Counted from the first letter of the stretch, positions 29,743 to 39,099 are shown. The stretch: DNA of 64,000 nt from Myxacorys californica WJT36-NPBG1 (GCA_019359315.1 JAHHHO010000008.1:1-64000), one strand, 5' to 3'. The notes: a model not told the origin generated them from the letters alone. Numbers and translations: made by a program.

Positions 29743-31158
29743 TTGAATCAGCCCTCTTCTAAAGCCAATCGGTCTAACCCTCAAGAAACGCATCTCAATC
29801 GGGCGCGGGGGAGCTTGCGACAAGCGTTTACAAACTACTCGCAGTATCTGCGATCGACAAAAAATGCTGTTTTGCAAGCTACGCTCAAACGCGAATTAGA
29901 CATCCTTTCGGCCAATCTAAATAAGCTCGATACGTTTGTCGTGCGCATTGCGGTGTTCGGCTTAGTCAGTCGCGGAAAATCGGCGGTGCTGAATGCGCTG
30001 ATGGACGACAAGGTATTTGAAACAGGCCCAATTAATGGAGTCACGCAGCAGCCGCGCACAATTCGATGGTCGCCTAGAGGGGGCTGGGTGTCACAGCAGA
30101 GCGCGATCGCGCCTCAGCAACTCGGCAACGTTCAAATTGAGCTAATTGATACTCCCGGACTTGATGAAGTAGACGGACAAGTGCGGGCAGAGATGGCACA
30201 AGAGGTCGCAGCACGCGCTGATTTAATTCTGTTTGTCGTTGCTGGAGACATCACGCGCACAGAATACAAAGCGCTGTGCGATTTGCGGCAGGCTCAGAAG
30301 CCAATCATTATTGTGTTTAACAAGATTGATCTGTATCCTGATCAAAGTCGTCAAGCGGTGTATGCCAATCTGCAAAAGCTAGGTGGCAGAACGGGCAGCA
30401 GCGAACGACTAGAACAATTGCTGACGCCAGATGAGATTGTTATGGTCGCGGCAGAACCTGCACTGCTCCAAATGCGAGTGGAATATCCCGATGGTCGGAT
30501 CGCGACTGAATGGGAAACCCCGCCGCCCGACATTGATCAATTGAGGTATAAAATCTTGACGATCTTGAATCGGGAAGGACGATCGCTCTTGGCGCTCAAT
30601 GCGCTGTCTCAAGCGCGAACGGCTGAAACTCACATGGCACAGCGGATTGTAGAACTCCGCGACGGCGAAGCAGAGGCGCTGATTTGGAAATTTACGCGCT
30701 ACAAAGCGCTTGCGATCGCGCTCAACCCGATCGCCGTACTTGACCTCATTGGCGGCGCAATTTCGGATGTGGCAATGATTCGTGCCCTCGCCGATTTATA
30801 TGGTCTACCGATGACGCGCTACGAAGCTGGAAAACTGCTGCAAACGATTTTAGTCAGTTCTGGCAGTTTGCTGCTGGGAGAACTCGGCAGCGGACTTTTG
30901 TTTGGACTCGGCAAAAGCGCGTCGGCACTCGCTACTGGAATCGATGGATCAACCAGTTTGTCGGCAATGGCAGGAGCCGCGATCGCGCAAGCCGGAATCG
31001 CAGGATACGGGTCTTACTCGGTTGGTCGGGCCGCACAAGTTTATCTAGAACAGGGCTGCACATGGGGAGCGCAAGGCGCAAATACAGTGATTCGCGAAAT
31101 CCTCAGTCAAGTCGAACCCAACACGATCATCTACCGACTGCGCCAAGAACTGCTGTAA
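29743..31158 (+). CDS. Era/dynamin-like GTPase with C-terminal hydrophobic domain (DUF697-like)
   Basis: This 471-aa P-loop GTPase has G1 GLVSRGKSAVLN (about residue 74), G3 DTPGLDEVDG and G4 NKIDLYPDQ, followed by a C-terminal half with Ala/Gly-rich amphipathic or membrane-associating helices (about 315-430), as in the cyanobacterial GTPase-plus-DUF697 group. Its role is unknown, probably membrane-linked. The start is TTG at 29743: an in-frame TGA lies six bases upstream and no ATG is found before the conserved N-terminal helix (NRARGSLRQAF), so TTG is the only sensible choice. Confidence 0.85.
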   Translation: MNQPSSKANRSNPQETHLNRARGSLRQAFTNYSQYLRSTKNAVLQATLKRELDILSANLNKLDTFVVRIAVFGLVSRGKSAVLNALMDDKVFETGPINGVTQQPRTIRWSPRGGWVSQQSAIAPQQLGNVQIELIDTPGLDEVDGQVRAEMAQEVAARADLILFVVAGDITRTEYKALCDLRQAQKPIIIVFNKIDLYPDQSRQAVYANLQKLGGRTGSSERLEQLLTPDEIVMVAAEPALLQMRVEYPDGRIATEWETPPPDIDQLRYKILTILNREGRSLLALNALSQARTAETHMAQRIVELRDGEAEALIWKFTRYKALAIALNPIAVLDLIGGAISDVAMIRALADLYGLPMTRYEAGKLLQTILVSSGSLLLGELGSGLLFGLGKSASALATGIDGSTSLSAMAGAAIAQAGIAGYGSYSVGRAAQVYLEQGCTWGAQGANTVIREILSQVEPNTIIYRLRQELL

Positions 31159-31193
31159 AACTGCGATCGCACCAACTTCAACAGCACTGATGC

Positions 31194-31220
31194 GATTAGC
31201 GCAAAGCGCAACTCTGCAAG
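31194..31220 (-). repeat. Dispersed short repeat, copy 1
   Basis: The reverse complement reads CTTGCAGAGTTGCGCTTTGC followed by GCTAATC. It matches the plus-strand copies at 39100-39134 and 55888-55922 at nearly every position of the GGAGTTGCGC-CTRCGCTAATC core. It is intergenic, downstream of the GTPase. Confidence 0.6.
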
Positions 31221-31283
31221 ACCGCTCCCCAACCTGCTTGGTTCAGGGATGAAGTAACTTGGTGTAACCCCTACTGCTCTTCA

Positions 31284-31361
31284 ATTGGCAACAAACTCTA
31301 GAACTGACGAGATGAACGGCTCTACTCATCTGCTACATTTGCTAAGAAATCCGTTGCCAAT
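31284..31361. repeat. 9-bp inverted repeat between convergent genes
   Basis: ATTGGCAAC (31284-31292) and GTTGCCAAT (31353-31361) flank a 60-nt segment. A 14-bp direct repeat TGAGACTTACAAAC follows at 31361-31388. They lie between the convergent GTPase and DUF2267 genes and may contribute to termination. Evidence is weak. Confidence 0.35.
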
Positions 31362-31404
31362 GAGACTTACAAACTGAGACTTACAAACGGTCTGCAAACT
31401 CCGT

Positions 31405-32286
31405 TTACGCCGTTTCCCAAATGTGCCGAATCTCATCGGGAAGAAAGCCTGCAATTTCCTGAATTCGTTCTTGGGAAAGTTCCTCTTTGGTGGCTGAGAA
31501 CACCGCCGCCACTACTTCCTCTGGAGGAATAGCGCGAGATAATCCTCCCTCTTGACGAATCCGGAACAGGAACGTATCTGCCTTGATTTTCAACGGCGGA
31601 CGCACACGGCTTAGAAAGTGAACAATCGGATTGGTGTCTTCCCACAAGTCGGAAACTTCAGTCGCCAGCGGAGTTGCTGTGTAAAGCGTCTTATCGTCGG
31701 TGCCTTCCTCGATCGGCACGTGTAATTCTTCAGAAACCTTGTCTACGGCCTCGTTCGTCATCATGTCGCGCATTGTGCGGAACACAACCTCAGTCAGGTC
31801 TCTTGCATCATATAAGTCGGAGAGTTCCGCCTTGATCTTGACTTTTTCTAAGAACGGCGTAGCTTCTGTTGGGATCGGGACTGTCTCGCCCTTCTTCTCC
31901 GTTAGTGCTTTTGGCGGATTGGCAATCATATCTGCCAGCATCTCCCGCCCCTTCTCAGTCAATTCTGCTTTTTTAAACTCGATCAAATGTGGCAACGGGC
32001 CATCGGGCGCACCATAGGTATTCGCAATTCGCAATCCAGACCGTTCGGCATTGACCAGATCGGGCACGTCATCTTGGTTGGCGTAGGCGTTCCCCGAGAA
32101 TTCAGCATTAATATATTGACGTTGATTTAAGAAATCTAGATGTCCCAAAAACTGGGCTGGTGTCAGTTCAATGCCCGCAAAGTCACCTTCAGTAAATTTG
32201 ACCGGATCAGCTCCAGGGCCACGATCGCTCTCGTCGATGCGCTTCAGCATGATGTACACGACATCATCACGAATGGAAATCGGCAT
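31405..32286 (-). CDS. DUF2267-domain protein
   Basis: This 293-aa soluble protein starts at ATG 32286 behind a clear AGGAGA site. The N-terminal part (about 1-120) contains ELTPAQFLGHLDFLNQRQYINAEF and LTEKGREML, resembling a winged-helix-like module. The C-terminal part (about 150-293) has two DUF2267-like helical repeats ending FLPDEIRHIWETA. DUF2267 proteins are small helical proteins of unknown function, often stress-linked. It has its own promoter region and is convergent with the GTPase. Confidence 0.75.
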   Translation of the reverse strand: MPISIRDDVVYIMLKRIDESDRGPGADPVKFTEGDFAGIELTPAQFLGHLDFLNQRQYINAEFSGNAYANQDDVPDLVNAERSGLRIANTYGAPDGPLPHLIEFKKAELTEKGREMLADMIANPPKALTEKKGETVPIPTEATPFLEKVKIKAELSDLYDARDLTEVVFRTMRDMMTNEAVDKVSEELHVPIEEGTDDKTLYTATPLATEVSDLWEDTNPIVHFLSRVRPPLKIKADTFLFRIRQEGGLSRAIPPEEVVAAVFSATKEELSQERIQEIAGFLPDEIRHIWETA

Positions 32287-32587
32287 ATAAATCTCCTATA
32301 GAGTGTCTTTTAGTTGAGCCAATAGCCTTGCTATCCCATGACTCTCAAAAACTATTGCGCACTGTCTCTATTAGCCTCATCTATCAGGGGGATCATTCCA
32401 CTCAAAGGAAATTCTGTCAGCGGTCGGATTTATATTTTGCGATGTTAAAAATAAAAATTTTGAATTCAAACTCTCCATTCTTTGCTACAAAGATGAAGAG
32501 AAGTGGAACGCTGAGCCGTTACCGCTACAACAAGCGCTACCGTAAATCTCAGTCCCCAACGTAGACAACACATAAACCAGCGTACTT
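32287..32587. other. Intergenic region between DUF2267 and YbjN genes
   Basis: This 301-bp divergent gap is AT-rich at 32430-32480. It must hold the promoters of both flanking genes. The only clear element is the AGGAGA ribosome site of the DUF2267 gene. No small ORF or repeat stands out. Confidence 0.5.
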
Positions 32588-33046
32588 ATGGTGAACTATC
32601 AATCTGATCCAGACATGACCGAATCATCATCAAGCGAATCGAACGTCATTGAGGTGATCGAAACTGTGATCGACAGCCTCGATCAGAGCGATAGCGCAAT
32701 GGTGAACGAAACCGATGGCGGACACCTCTGGAAGTTTAAATACGGCAGTGTTGAGGTGTTTGTTCAACTCACAGGCGAGACAGATGAAGACACGTTCACT
32801 GTTTGGTCAACGGTATTGCCTCTACCTGCCCAGAACGAACCGCAGTTAATGAAAAAACTGCTAGAAATGAATTGGATGAGTACCTTTGAAGCGTGTTTTG
32901 GGATCTTTAACAATCAAATTGTTGTGCTGTCGAGCCGAACCGTTGCAGAACTATCTCCGGGCGAAGTTTCGCGCTTGATTACGGTCGTCGCGACGATCGC
33001 AGACGACAATGATGAATCTCTGCAATCTGAGTTTGGTATGACATAG
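32588..33046 (+). CDS. YbjN-domain protein
   Basis: This 152-aa protein has an acidic, Ser-rich N-terminus and a YbjN/CesT-like alpha-beta fold: VIEVIETVIDSL, LWKFKYGSVEVFVQL, then LMKKLLEMNWMSTFEACFGI and SRLITVVATIAD. This fold serves as a chaperone or sensor-like module in several families; the cyanobacterial members are uncharacterised. ATG 32588 is used here; ATG 32615 (MTESSSSES) is an alternative that removes nine residues. It is convergent with the carotenoid protein gene. Confidence 0.75.
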   Translation: MVNYQSDPDMTESSSSESNVIEVIETVIDSLDQSDSAMVNETDGGHLWKFKYGSVEVFVQLTGETDEDTFTVWSTVLPLPAQNEPQLMKKLLEMNWMSTFEACFGIFNNQIVVLSSRTVAELSPGEVSRLITVVATIADDNDESLQSEFGMT

Positions 33047-33051
33047 CACAA

Positions 33052-33099
33052 AGGCGGGGTTGCTCAGTGTCACTTATAGACAACTGAATAACCCCGCCT
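33052..33099. terminator. Bidirectional terminator-like hairpin
   Basis: AGGCGGGGTT (33052-33061) and AACCCCGCCT (33090-33099) form a perfect 10-bp GC-rich stem with a 28-nt loop between the convergent YbjN and carotenoid-protein genes. Confidence 0.75.
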
Positions 33100-33132
33100 C
33101 AAGCTGATCTAATGGTCTATTAAATCATTACC

Positions 33133-33597
33133 CTATTGTCCCGCTGGAGCGCCCATTTCCATGACAGCGCTTCTCATGAAGTTGATGCGTTGCTCAAACG
33201 ACAGCTTAGAAATGGCTTCCGTGAACTTCTCGGTTTCGCTAGGCAACTGGTAGTCAGAAGGCACTTGGATGATTGAGCCATCTTCCATTCCTTGTCCCAA
33301 CAGCAGCCAGACTTCTAGTCTGCCACTCGAACTGAGGGAAGTGTATTCGCGTCCCCATTCGCTGCTTGCACCACTCACAATGTCTTGCTGCGCTTGCAAC
33401 TGTTGCTCTTTGGGTAGCTCACGAATGCGATCGCAGTAGGCGTGAGCCGCGACATCAGCGCTGTGAGCAGGGTCAGGGGACAGCTCATCTTTGATATCTA
33501 AATAACCAAACCACAGCAATGCGAGTTGCGTATCGACATCGTATTGACGAAATTGCTCTAACGCTTGAGTTGTATCTTGGTCAGTTGCGTAAGTCAT
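33133..33597 (-). CDS. Helical carotenoid protein (OCP N-terminal-domain homolog)
   Basis: This 154-aa all-helical protein is homologous to the carotenoid-binding N-terminal domain of the orange carotenoid protein; such stand-alone HCPs quench singlet oxygen or excitation energy. By alignment from memory with Synechocystis OCP, Trp41 and Tyr44 correspond to W29 and Y32 (LLWFGYLD), Trp110 to W97 and Arg155 to R142 (FMRSAVMEMG), while OCP Trp101 is Leu88. The start is ATG 33597, set by GGAGGA six bases upstream; the longer TTG frame at 33609 overlaps that site. No C-terminal-domain homolog or full OCP gene is nearby. It lies between a YbjN gene and a lipoate-ligase-like gene. Confidence 0.88.
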   Translation of the reverse strand: MTYATDQDTTQALEQFRQYDVDTQLALLWFGYLDIKDELSPDPAHSADVAAHAYCDRIRELPKEQQLQAQQDIVSGASSEWGREYTSLSSSGRLEVWLLLGQGMEDGSIIQVPSDYQLPSETEKFTEAISKLSFEQRINFMRSAVMEMGAPAGQ

Positions 33598-33839
33598 AGA
33601 GTCCTCCAAAAATCAATTAAAACTCTCTCAGTGATTAGTAATTCCGAGAGGTTCAATCGTTGTTTTTATTTTCTTCACATACCTTAATGACTGCATTTCA
33701 ATCCTTAACCTAGAAAAAGGTAGAGACCACACATCAAGCGTAAGATAGAGGTATTTGCGGATAGCGGCTCAGAGTAAGGGTTCTAGCCGTCTCTACCAAA
33801 AGAGTGAGTATTTTCTTAAGTGTGGATAAATAGCGAAAG

Positions 33840-34607
33840 ATGGAAACGTGGCGGCTCATTCCTCTGATGCAAGCATCGGGACAAGTGCAGATGGCGATCG
33901 ATAGTTGGCTCTTAGAGCAACATCGATTGGGTAAACATCCACCCACCCTCCGGTTTTACACTTGGTCGCCCGTTACCCTTTCGCTGGGCTATCATCAGCG
34001 CCAATATCCAGCCTTCTGGAATCATTTATGGCAAGACTGGAGCATTGCTCTGGTTCGACGTCCCAGTGGAGGACGTGCGGTGCTGCATCAAGGCGACCTC
34101 ACCTATGCGATCGTCACTTCTGGGCTGTCCGGTAGCCGACTGCAAGCCTACCAAACGATTTCTGAATTTCTGATTCGAGGCTGGCATACGCTCGGCGTTG
34201 ACCTCCACTATGGGCAGGGGGGACGCGACTATCGGCGCAACCCCAACTGCTTTGGAACGGCGACCGTCGCGGATCTGGTGACTTCTGACGGGGCAAAACT
34301 GATTGGCAGCGCCCAACTGCGAAAAGAAGCGGCTATTTTGCAGCACGGTTCAATGCGGCTAGAACCGGATGCCCAGCTTTTCCAGCAGGTGTTTGAGGAA
34401 GAGATCAGGATGCCATTGAATTTAGTGGATCTAGCCATAACAGGTGATGTGCTGGTCAACACAGTCATGGATGCTTTGATTGCTAGCGCGATCGCGCAGT
34501 TTCAAATTAATCTCGTGGAGCAACCGTTGACCCCATCCGAATGGAATCAAATTGAGGAATCAACTTTCTCATGGCGAAATCAAGCTATATTCAGCAACGC
34601 CAACTAG
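33840..34607 (+). CDS. Lipoate-protein ligase A family (BPL/LplA/LipB fold) protein
   Basis: This 255-aa cytoplasmic protein has the biotin/lipoate ligase fold, which attaches lipoate or octanoate to lipoyl domains. It shows an LplA-type N-terminus (QMAIDSWLLE), LRFYTWSPVTLSLGYHQ and the signature RRPSGGRAVLHQGDLTYAI. The lysine/glycine loop KLIGSAQLRK follows at about residue 155, then an octanoyl-transferase-like C-terminus. It lies 73 bp upstream of the debranching enzyme on the same strand, so cotranscription is possible although the functions differ. The start at 33840 (METWRLIPL) fits the family; its ribosome site is weak. Ligase versus transferase activity cannot be told from sequence. 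Confidence 0.85.
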   Translation: METWRLIPLMQASGQVQMAIDSWLLEQHRLGKHPPTLRFYTWSPVTLSLGYHQRQYPAFWNHLWQDWSIALVRRPSGGRAVLHQGDLTYAIVTSGLSGSRLQAYQTISEFLIRGWHTLGVDLHYGQGGRDYRRNPNCFGTATVADLVTSDGAKLIGSAQLRKEAAILQHGSMRLEPDAQLFQQVFEEEIRMPLNLVDLAITGDVLVNTVMDALIASAIAQFQINLVEQPLTPSEWNQIEESTFSWRNQAIFSNAN

Positions 34608-34680
34608 AATTTCAAAGGACGATTGGTAGTCCTGGCGAACGGCGTTAATACTCGATGGATGCAGTACGGGAGCGAATGGG

Positions 34681-36690
34681 ATGGTGATCGATTTTGGGCG
34701 CGAAACTTGCGGTGTCTTAGAAACGGCGGAAACGCGAGAATGGTTAGTCACAAATGGGATTGGAGGATTTGCATCAGGTACGATCGCAGGTCTTCTGAGT
34801 CGTCGCTACCACGGATTATTAATTGCCGCCCTCAAGCCGCCTCTGCAACGTACCCTGCTGTTAGCCAAGCTAGAAGACTCAGTGCGCTATGGGGAAGATA
34901 GTTATCCGTTAACTACGAACCGTTGGTCTGATGGAATGGTTAGACCTAAGGGCTATCAACATATTGAGCGATTTTATTTAGCAGGTACGATTCCGGTTTG
35001 GCGCTATGCTTGCGGCGATGCGCTGCTAGAAAAACGCATTTGGATGCAGCAAGGGGAAAACACAACGTATGTTCAATATTATTTACATCGTTCAACGCAG
35101 CCGCTAACGCTGGTGTTGAAAACTATGATCAATTATCGTGATTACCACGGTGATACGTCGGGTAATGACTGGCAAATGGATGTTGAATCTGTACCGCATG
35201 GCGTTCGCGTATCTGCTTTTCCTCAAGCTGTACCGTTTTATTTGCTGTGTGGTGGCAATATTTCGCTATTTCACGATTGGTATTACGGGTTTGACCTAGC
35301 CGCAGAACGATCGCGAGGACTGCGCGATCGCGAGGATCATCTTCATATTGCGACCTTTCAAGCCACGCTAGAACCTGGTCAATCGTTGACGTTGGTTGCG
35401 AGTACAGAGGCCACTCCAAATTTAGAGGGAGAAAGCGCCCTGCGATCGCAGCAAGTGTACGAACAGCGCTTGCACGATCGCTGGAAAATTGACTTACAGG
35501 GACGGCTGCAAAGCCCTCGCCTTAAACAGGTTGAAAGTAGTCCTCCCTGGATTCGTCATCTCATTCTGGCAGCAGATCAATTCATTGTGAATCGCCCTCA
35601 GCCTAACAATCCTAACGGTAAGACGATCATTGCGGGCTATCCCTGGTTCAGTGACTGGGGACGAGATACGATGATTAGCCTACCTGGGCTAACGTTGGCA
35701 ACAGGACGCACCGAAATTGCGCGATTCATTATTCAAACCTTTGCTCAATCCGTGGATCAAGGAATGTTGCCCAATCGCTTCCCGGATGCCGGAGAACTGC
35801 CCGACTACAACACTGTTGATGCGACCCTTTGGTATTTCGTTGCAATTCATCATTACTACATCGCTACTGACGACCAAGATTTAATCGAAGCGTTGTTTCC
35901 GGTGTTGGCAGATATTATTGATTGGCATTGTCGTGGCACTCGTTTTGGTATTCATCTTGACGCGGCGGATGGGTTACTGTATGCCGGAGAACCAGGTACG
36001 CAACTGACGTGGATGGATGCCAAAGTCGGCGATTGGGTGGTGACGCCGCGGATTGGTAAACCAATTGAGGTGAATGCGCTGTGGTACAATGCGCTCCGCA
36101 TTTTGGCGAAGTTTGCTCGTCAAATTGGCAAACCTCATCGCGAGTATGATGCGATGGCAGAGCGGACATTAGTGCGATTTTCGCGCTTTTGGAATGAGCC
36201 GGTTGGCTACTGCTATGACGTGTTAGATAGCCCAGATGGAGATGATGCCGCGCTGCGTCCAAATCAAATTTTTGCGGTGTCATTGCCCGAAAGCCCGCTG
36301 TCTGCGCCTCAGCAAAAAGCCGTTGTAGATGCCTGCTCGCGATCGCTGCTGACCTCTTACGGGCTGCGATCGCTAGACCCGAAACATCCCAATTACAAAG
36401 GGCAATATGGCGGTGATCCGGTGCAGCGTGATGGGGCCTACCATCAGGGCACAGTCTGGGCTTGGTTGATTGGGTCGTATGCGATCGCGCACTATCGCGT
36501 GTATGACGATGCAATCAAAGCGCGTGAATTTTTAGAACCGATGGCAAATCATCTGTCATCTCATGGTTTGGGAAGCTTGAGTGAGATTTTTGATGGCGAT
36601 GCGCCGATGGTTCCGAATGGATGTTTTGCTCAAGCGTGGACGGTGGCTGAAGTGTTGCGGGCTTGGTTTGAGATCGGCAAGCCTGGCTAA
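34681..36690 (+). CDS. Glycogen debranching enzyme (amylo-alpha-1,6-glucosidase, GDE type)
   Basis: This 669-aa enzyme probably removes alpha-1,6 branches during glycogen breakdown. The N-terminal GDE_N domain (LVTNGIGGFASGTIAGLLSRRYHGLLIAAL, given here in part, about 20-60) is followed by the (alpha/alpha)6-barrel GDE_C domain (about 290-665) with YPWFSDWGRDTMISLPGL and DATLWYFVAI. Late motifs include GTVWAWLIGSY and GSLSEIFDGD. The architecture resembles archaeal-type debranching enzymes. ATG 34681 has GGGAG eight bases upstream. It is the second gene of a two-gene rightward unit. Confidence 0.92.
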   Translation: MVIDFGRETCGVLETAETREWLVTNGIGGFASGTIAGLLSRRYHGLLIAALKPPLQRTLLLAKLEDSVRYGEDSYPLTTNRWSDGMVRPKGYQHIERFYLAGTIPVWRYACGDALLEKRIWMQQGENTTYVQYYLHRSTQPLTLVLKTMINYRDYHGDTSGNDWQMDVESVPHGVRVSAFPQAVPFYLLCGGNISLFHDWYYGFDLAAERSRGLRDREDHLHIATFQATLEPGQSLTLVASTEATPNLEGESALRSQQVYEQRLHDRWKIDLQGRLQSPRLKQVESSPPWIRHLILAADQFIVNRPQPNNPNGKTIIAGYPWFSDWGRDTMISLPGLTLATGRTEIARFIIQTFAQSVDQGMLPNRFPDAGELPDYNTVDATLWYFVAIHHYYIATDDQDLIEALFPVLADIIDWHCRGTRFGIHLDAADGLLYAGEPGTQLTWMDAKVGDWVVTPRIGKPIEVNALWYNALRILAKFARQIGKPHREYDAMAERTLVRFSRFWNEPVGYCYDVLDSPDGDDAALRPNQIFAVSLPESPLSAPQQKAVVDACSRSLLTSYGLRSLDPKHPNYKGQYGGDPVQRDGAYHQGTVWAWLIGSYAIAHYRVYDDAIKAREFLEPMANHLSSHGLGSLSEIFDGDAPMVPNGCFAQAWTVAEVLRAWFEIGKPG

Positions 36691-36710
36691 TAAAGCCATA
36701 CCAGTGCCGT

Positions 36711-36763
36711 GCCCTTACACAGAGCGATCGCTTAATTGAGGAAAATGCGACTGTGTTAAGGGC
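36711..36763. terminator. Imperfect stem-loop between convergent genes
   Basis: GCCCTTACACAG (36711-36722) pairs with CTGTGTTAAGGGC (36751-36763) with one bulged base, enclosing a HIP1 octamer in the loop. It is probably the shared end of the debranching-enzyme and dnaJ transcripts. Confidence 0.5.
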
Positions 36764-36799
36764 GGCAGTGTTAAAGATAGAGAAACGGTATTGATTCGA

Positions 36800-37846
36800 T
36801 TACAGCTTCACCGACTTGATATGGCTACGTGGATCATAGCTGCGATGCGTGCGAATGGTTTCATAGGCTTCGCGCTCGATCGCGGTTAGCTCTTTTGGAG
36901 GTGCGATCGTAATTTTCACCATTTGATCGCTGCGCTCTCCTTTGAGATTACGCCAGCCTTTCCCTCGCAGGCGTAACGATTGCCCTGAGCGAATTCCAGC
37001 AGGCACATTGACCTTGACGCTGCCATCGGGGGTTGGCACATCGATTTGAGTCCCTAACACGGCTTCATCCGGTGCGATCGGGACTTCACACACCAAGTTG
37101 TCGCCATCAAACTGAAAGAATGCATGAGGAATCAAGTCAACGGTAAGGTAGAGATCTCCGCGTTGACTTGTGTAGTGCGGGCTAAAGCGTCCTTTACCAC
37201 GAACTCGAATTCGATTGCCTGCCTTGGTACCTGCCGGAATGCGAACCGTGATGTTGTCTTCACTGCCAATTTGCAGCCGTTTCTCAACGCCGTTAAAGGC
37301 TTCAGAAAATGTGAGTTTGATCGAGGCTTCGGTGTCAAGACTTACGCCTGCTGAGGCGCGATTGGCTCTGCCAAAATCCGAGGGATCGCCGCGTGTCCCT
37401 CCATCAAATCCACCACCGCCCGGAGTCCGAAATCCACCACCGAACGGATCAGCAGTCCGTCCGTAGCCGCCTGCCGATTTGCCGAGCAAATCGTTGATAA
37501 AATCCTCGAAGCTGCCGTAGCGTCCAAACTCGAACTCATCAAATCCTGCCGAGCCTCCCGTGTTAAACGGCGATCGTCCGCCGGAGGGACGCCCTGCGCC
37601 TGCTTGTTCGGCTTGACGCCAGTATTGTCCAAACTGATCGTATTTCTTCCGCTTGTCGGGATCAGAGAGGACTTCGTTGGCTTCGTTGATTTCTTTGAAA
37701 CGAGCTTCTGCGACCTTATCCCCTGGATTAACGTCAGGGTGATACTGCCGCGCCAGTTTCCGAAAGGCCTTTTTAATCTCATCGGCACTGGCGGTTTTGC
37801 TCACACCCAGAAGGGAATAGTAATCTTTGAAATTGGTTGCAGCCAC
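36800..37846 (-). CDS. DnaJ/CbpA-type J-domain co-chaperone without zinc finger
   Basis: This 348-aa Hsp40 stimulates DnaK. It has an N-terminal J domain (DYYSLLGVSKTASADEIKKA, HPD at 36-38), a Gly/Phe-rich linker (about 80-160: GGRSPFNTGG, GGGGFDGG), then the two C-terminal substrate-binding beta-domains. The CxxCxGxG zinc repeats are absent, so it is a type II (CbpA-like) member. The start is GTG 37846 (MAATNFKDYY) with GAGGGG upstream; the frame extends to a TTG at 37864 that would overlap that site. It is probably single-gene. Confidence 0.92.
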   Translation of the reverse strand: MAATNFKDYYSLLGVSKTASADEIKKAFRKLARQYHPDVNPGDKVAEARFKEINEANEVLSDPDKRKKYDQFGQYWRQAEQAGAGRPSGGRSPFNTGGSAGFDEFEFGRYGSFEDFINDLLGKSAGGYGRTADPFGGGFRTPGGGGFDGGTRGDPSDFGRANRASAGVSLDTEASIKLTFSEAFNGVEKRLQIGSEDNITVRIPAGTKAGNRIRVRGKGRFSPHYTSQRGDLYLTVDLIPHAFFQFDGDNLVCEVPIAPDEAVLGTQIDVPTPDGSVKVNVPAGIRSGQSLRLRGKGWRNLKGERSDQMVKITIAPPKELTAIEREAYETIRTHRSYDPRSHIKSVKL

Positions 37847-38162
37847 TCGCTCATCCCCTCGCAAAATTAGTCATTATTTTAAAGTCACGCACTCTAAGTT
37901 TAGAAGCTAATTCAGAATGCCCAACCTGATTGCTCCTCTAGGCTACCAAAATGTCTCTGTGACTAGGGTAGGTTAGATAGCGAAAATACCGTAATTTGGG
38001 GTGGTGTTGATAACCCATCACTGGAAGTCAGCGGATTGGCAGCAGTAATGGAGCGCTGAAATGGCTGAGGGAACGATCGCCGCGCTCCGTTTAGGGCGAG
38101 AAGCTCGGTAACAAAAATAATTGGTTTAGGCTGTTAAATCTAGTGCCCATGACGTTAAAACT
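37847..38162. other. Intergenic region, dnaJ promoter side
   Basis: These 316 bases lie between the dnaJ start and the end of the Coq4-like gene, both leftward. They should contain the dnaJ promoter and the Coq4-like gene's terminator. No convincing hairpin, repeat or small gene was seen. Confidence 0.5.
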
Positions 38163-38882
38163 CTAGCTAGAAGCCGCAACGCACTTGTTAGACAATGATT
38201 CTGCAATAGATTCTGAAATAGTACTAGGCAAAACGTTCCACTTTGCCTGCAAATCTATCAACGGAATGTCCCAAAGGGTATTCCATTGCACACCGAAGAG
38301 AGGCTGAGCTTGTTTGCCTATCCGCCATCCTTCAGTTAAGGCATCCATTAACTGTTCGGCTAAATCTAAATCCTCAACAGTTGTCTTTAGTAAGTTTTTA
38401 GCCAGCATCGCGAATGAGAACCGTGAAGCTCGCAATTGTGCTGCCACAAACGCTTGTAATTTGGTCTCGCCTGCCATACTGATATCCGCATTAATGACAA
38501 CGTGCCAAATATCGTGGACTTCGGTGAGATGCACAATTAAGTAGTCATACTCATCCTCAACGATTTGGCTTTGAATCGGAGTTAAGCCATTGCGGAGTAG
38601 ATGATCTGAGTAGGCATAGCCTAAGGTTTCTTGGGGCAAAGCATGAAGTTGCTGAAGGTCTATAGCACCTAGGAGCAAACGGTTTTGAATAGCATTCTTA
38701 GCTAAAGGATGAGCGGAGAGCAATTCTACTGTTCGTCTAAACCCTGCTTCATCATTAATAGCATTCGCTAGATTCCAGATTGCCTGAAAATCACCGTAGG
38801 GAGCTTTCAGTATCTGCATAAAGCGCTCAAACACCTGCATCTTCCATTGTGAATGCTGCTCAGCCGAGTCTTTGGTGTTCAT
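38163..38882 (-). CDS. Coq4-like protein
   Basis: This 239-aa helical protein carries the Coq4 metal-site pattern HDxxH-x11-E: His123, Asp124, His127 and Glu139 (EVHDIWHVVINADISMAGE). In eukaryotes Coq4 is needed for ubiquinone assembly, with a proposed role in ring decarboxylation/hydroxylation or lipid organisation. Cyanobacteria make plastoquinone, not ubiquinone, so this homolog must do something else or act on a related quinone. Flanking YSDHLLRNGL and the GWRIGKQAQPLFGVQW segment also match the family. It is transcribed alone. Confidence 0.85.
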   Translation of the reverse strand: MNTKDSAEQHSQWKMQVFERFMQILKAPYGDFQAIWNLANAINDEAGFRRTVELLSAHPLAKNAIQNRLLLGAIDLQQLHALPQETLGYAYSDHLLRNGLTPIQSQIVEDEYDYLIVHLTEVHDIWHVVINADISMAGETKLQAFVAAQLRASRFSFAMLAKNLLKTTVEDLDLAEQLMDALTEGWRIGKQAQPLFGVQWNTLWDIPLIDLQAKWNVLPSTISESIAESLSNKCVAASS

Positions 38883-39099
38883 AGATCCTCCTCACCTCAA
38901 TGGTTTCATAACTTTGTAACGCTCTCGTTGAGGTGGTAACTTGGTTCTAATGCACCATGATAGTAATGTCTCTAAGCCCTTGCAAATCTTAACAAGCCAC
39001 TTCAAGACAACAACTTTTCAGTATTCTGAACACTGGCCTAGATCATTCAGTACCCAGATACTTAGCATCCTTCCCAATCTCCGATCGCACGTCTCATCC

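Noticed and set aside
35915-36514. 199-codon minus-strand ORF
   Set aside because: It is a shadow inside the debranching-enzyme gene, His/Arg-rich with no family features or ribosome site.
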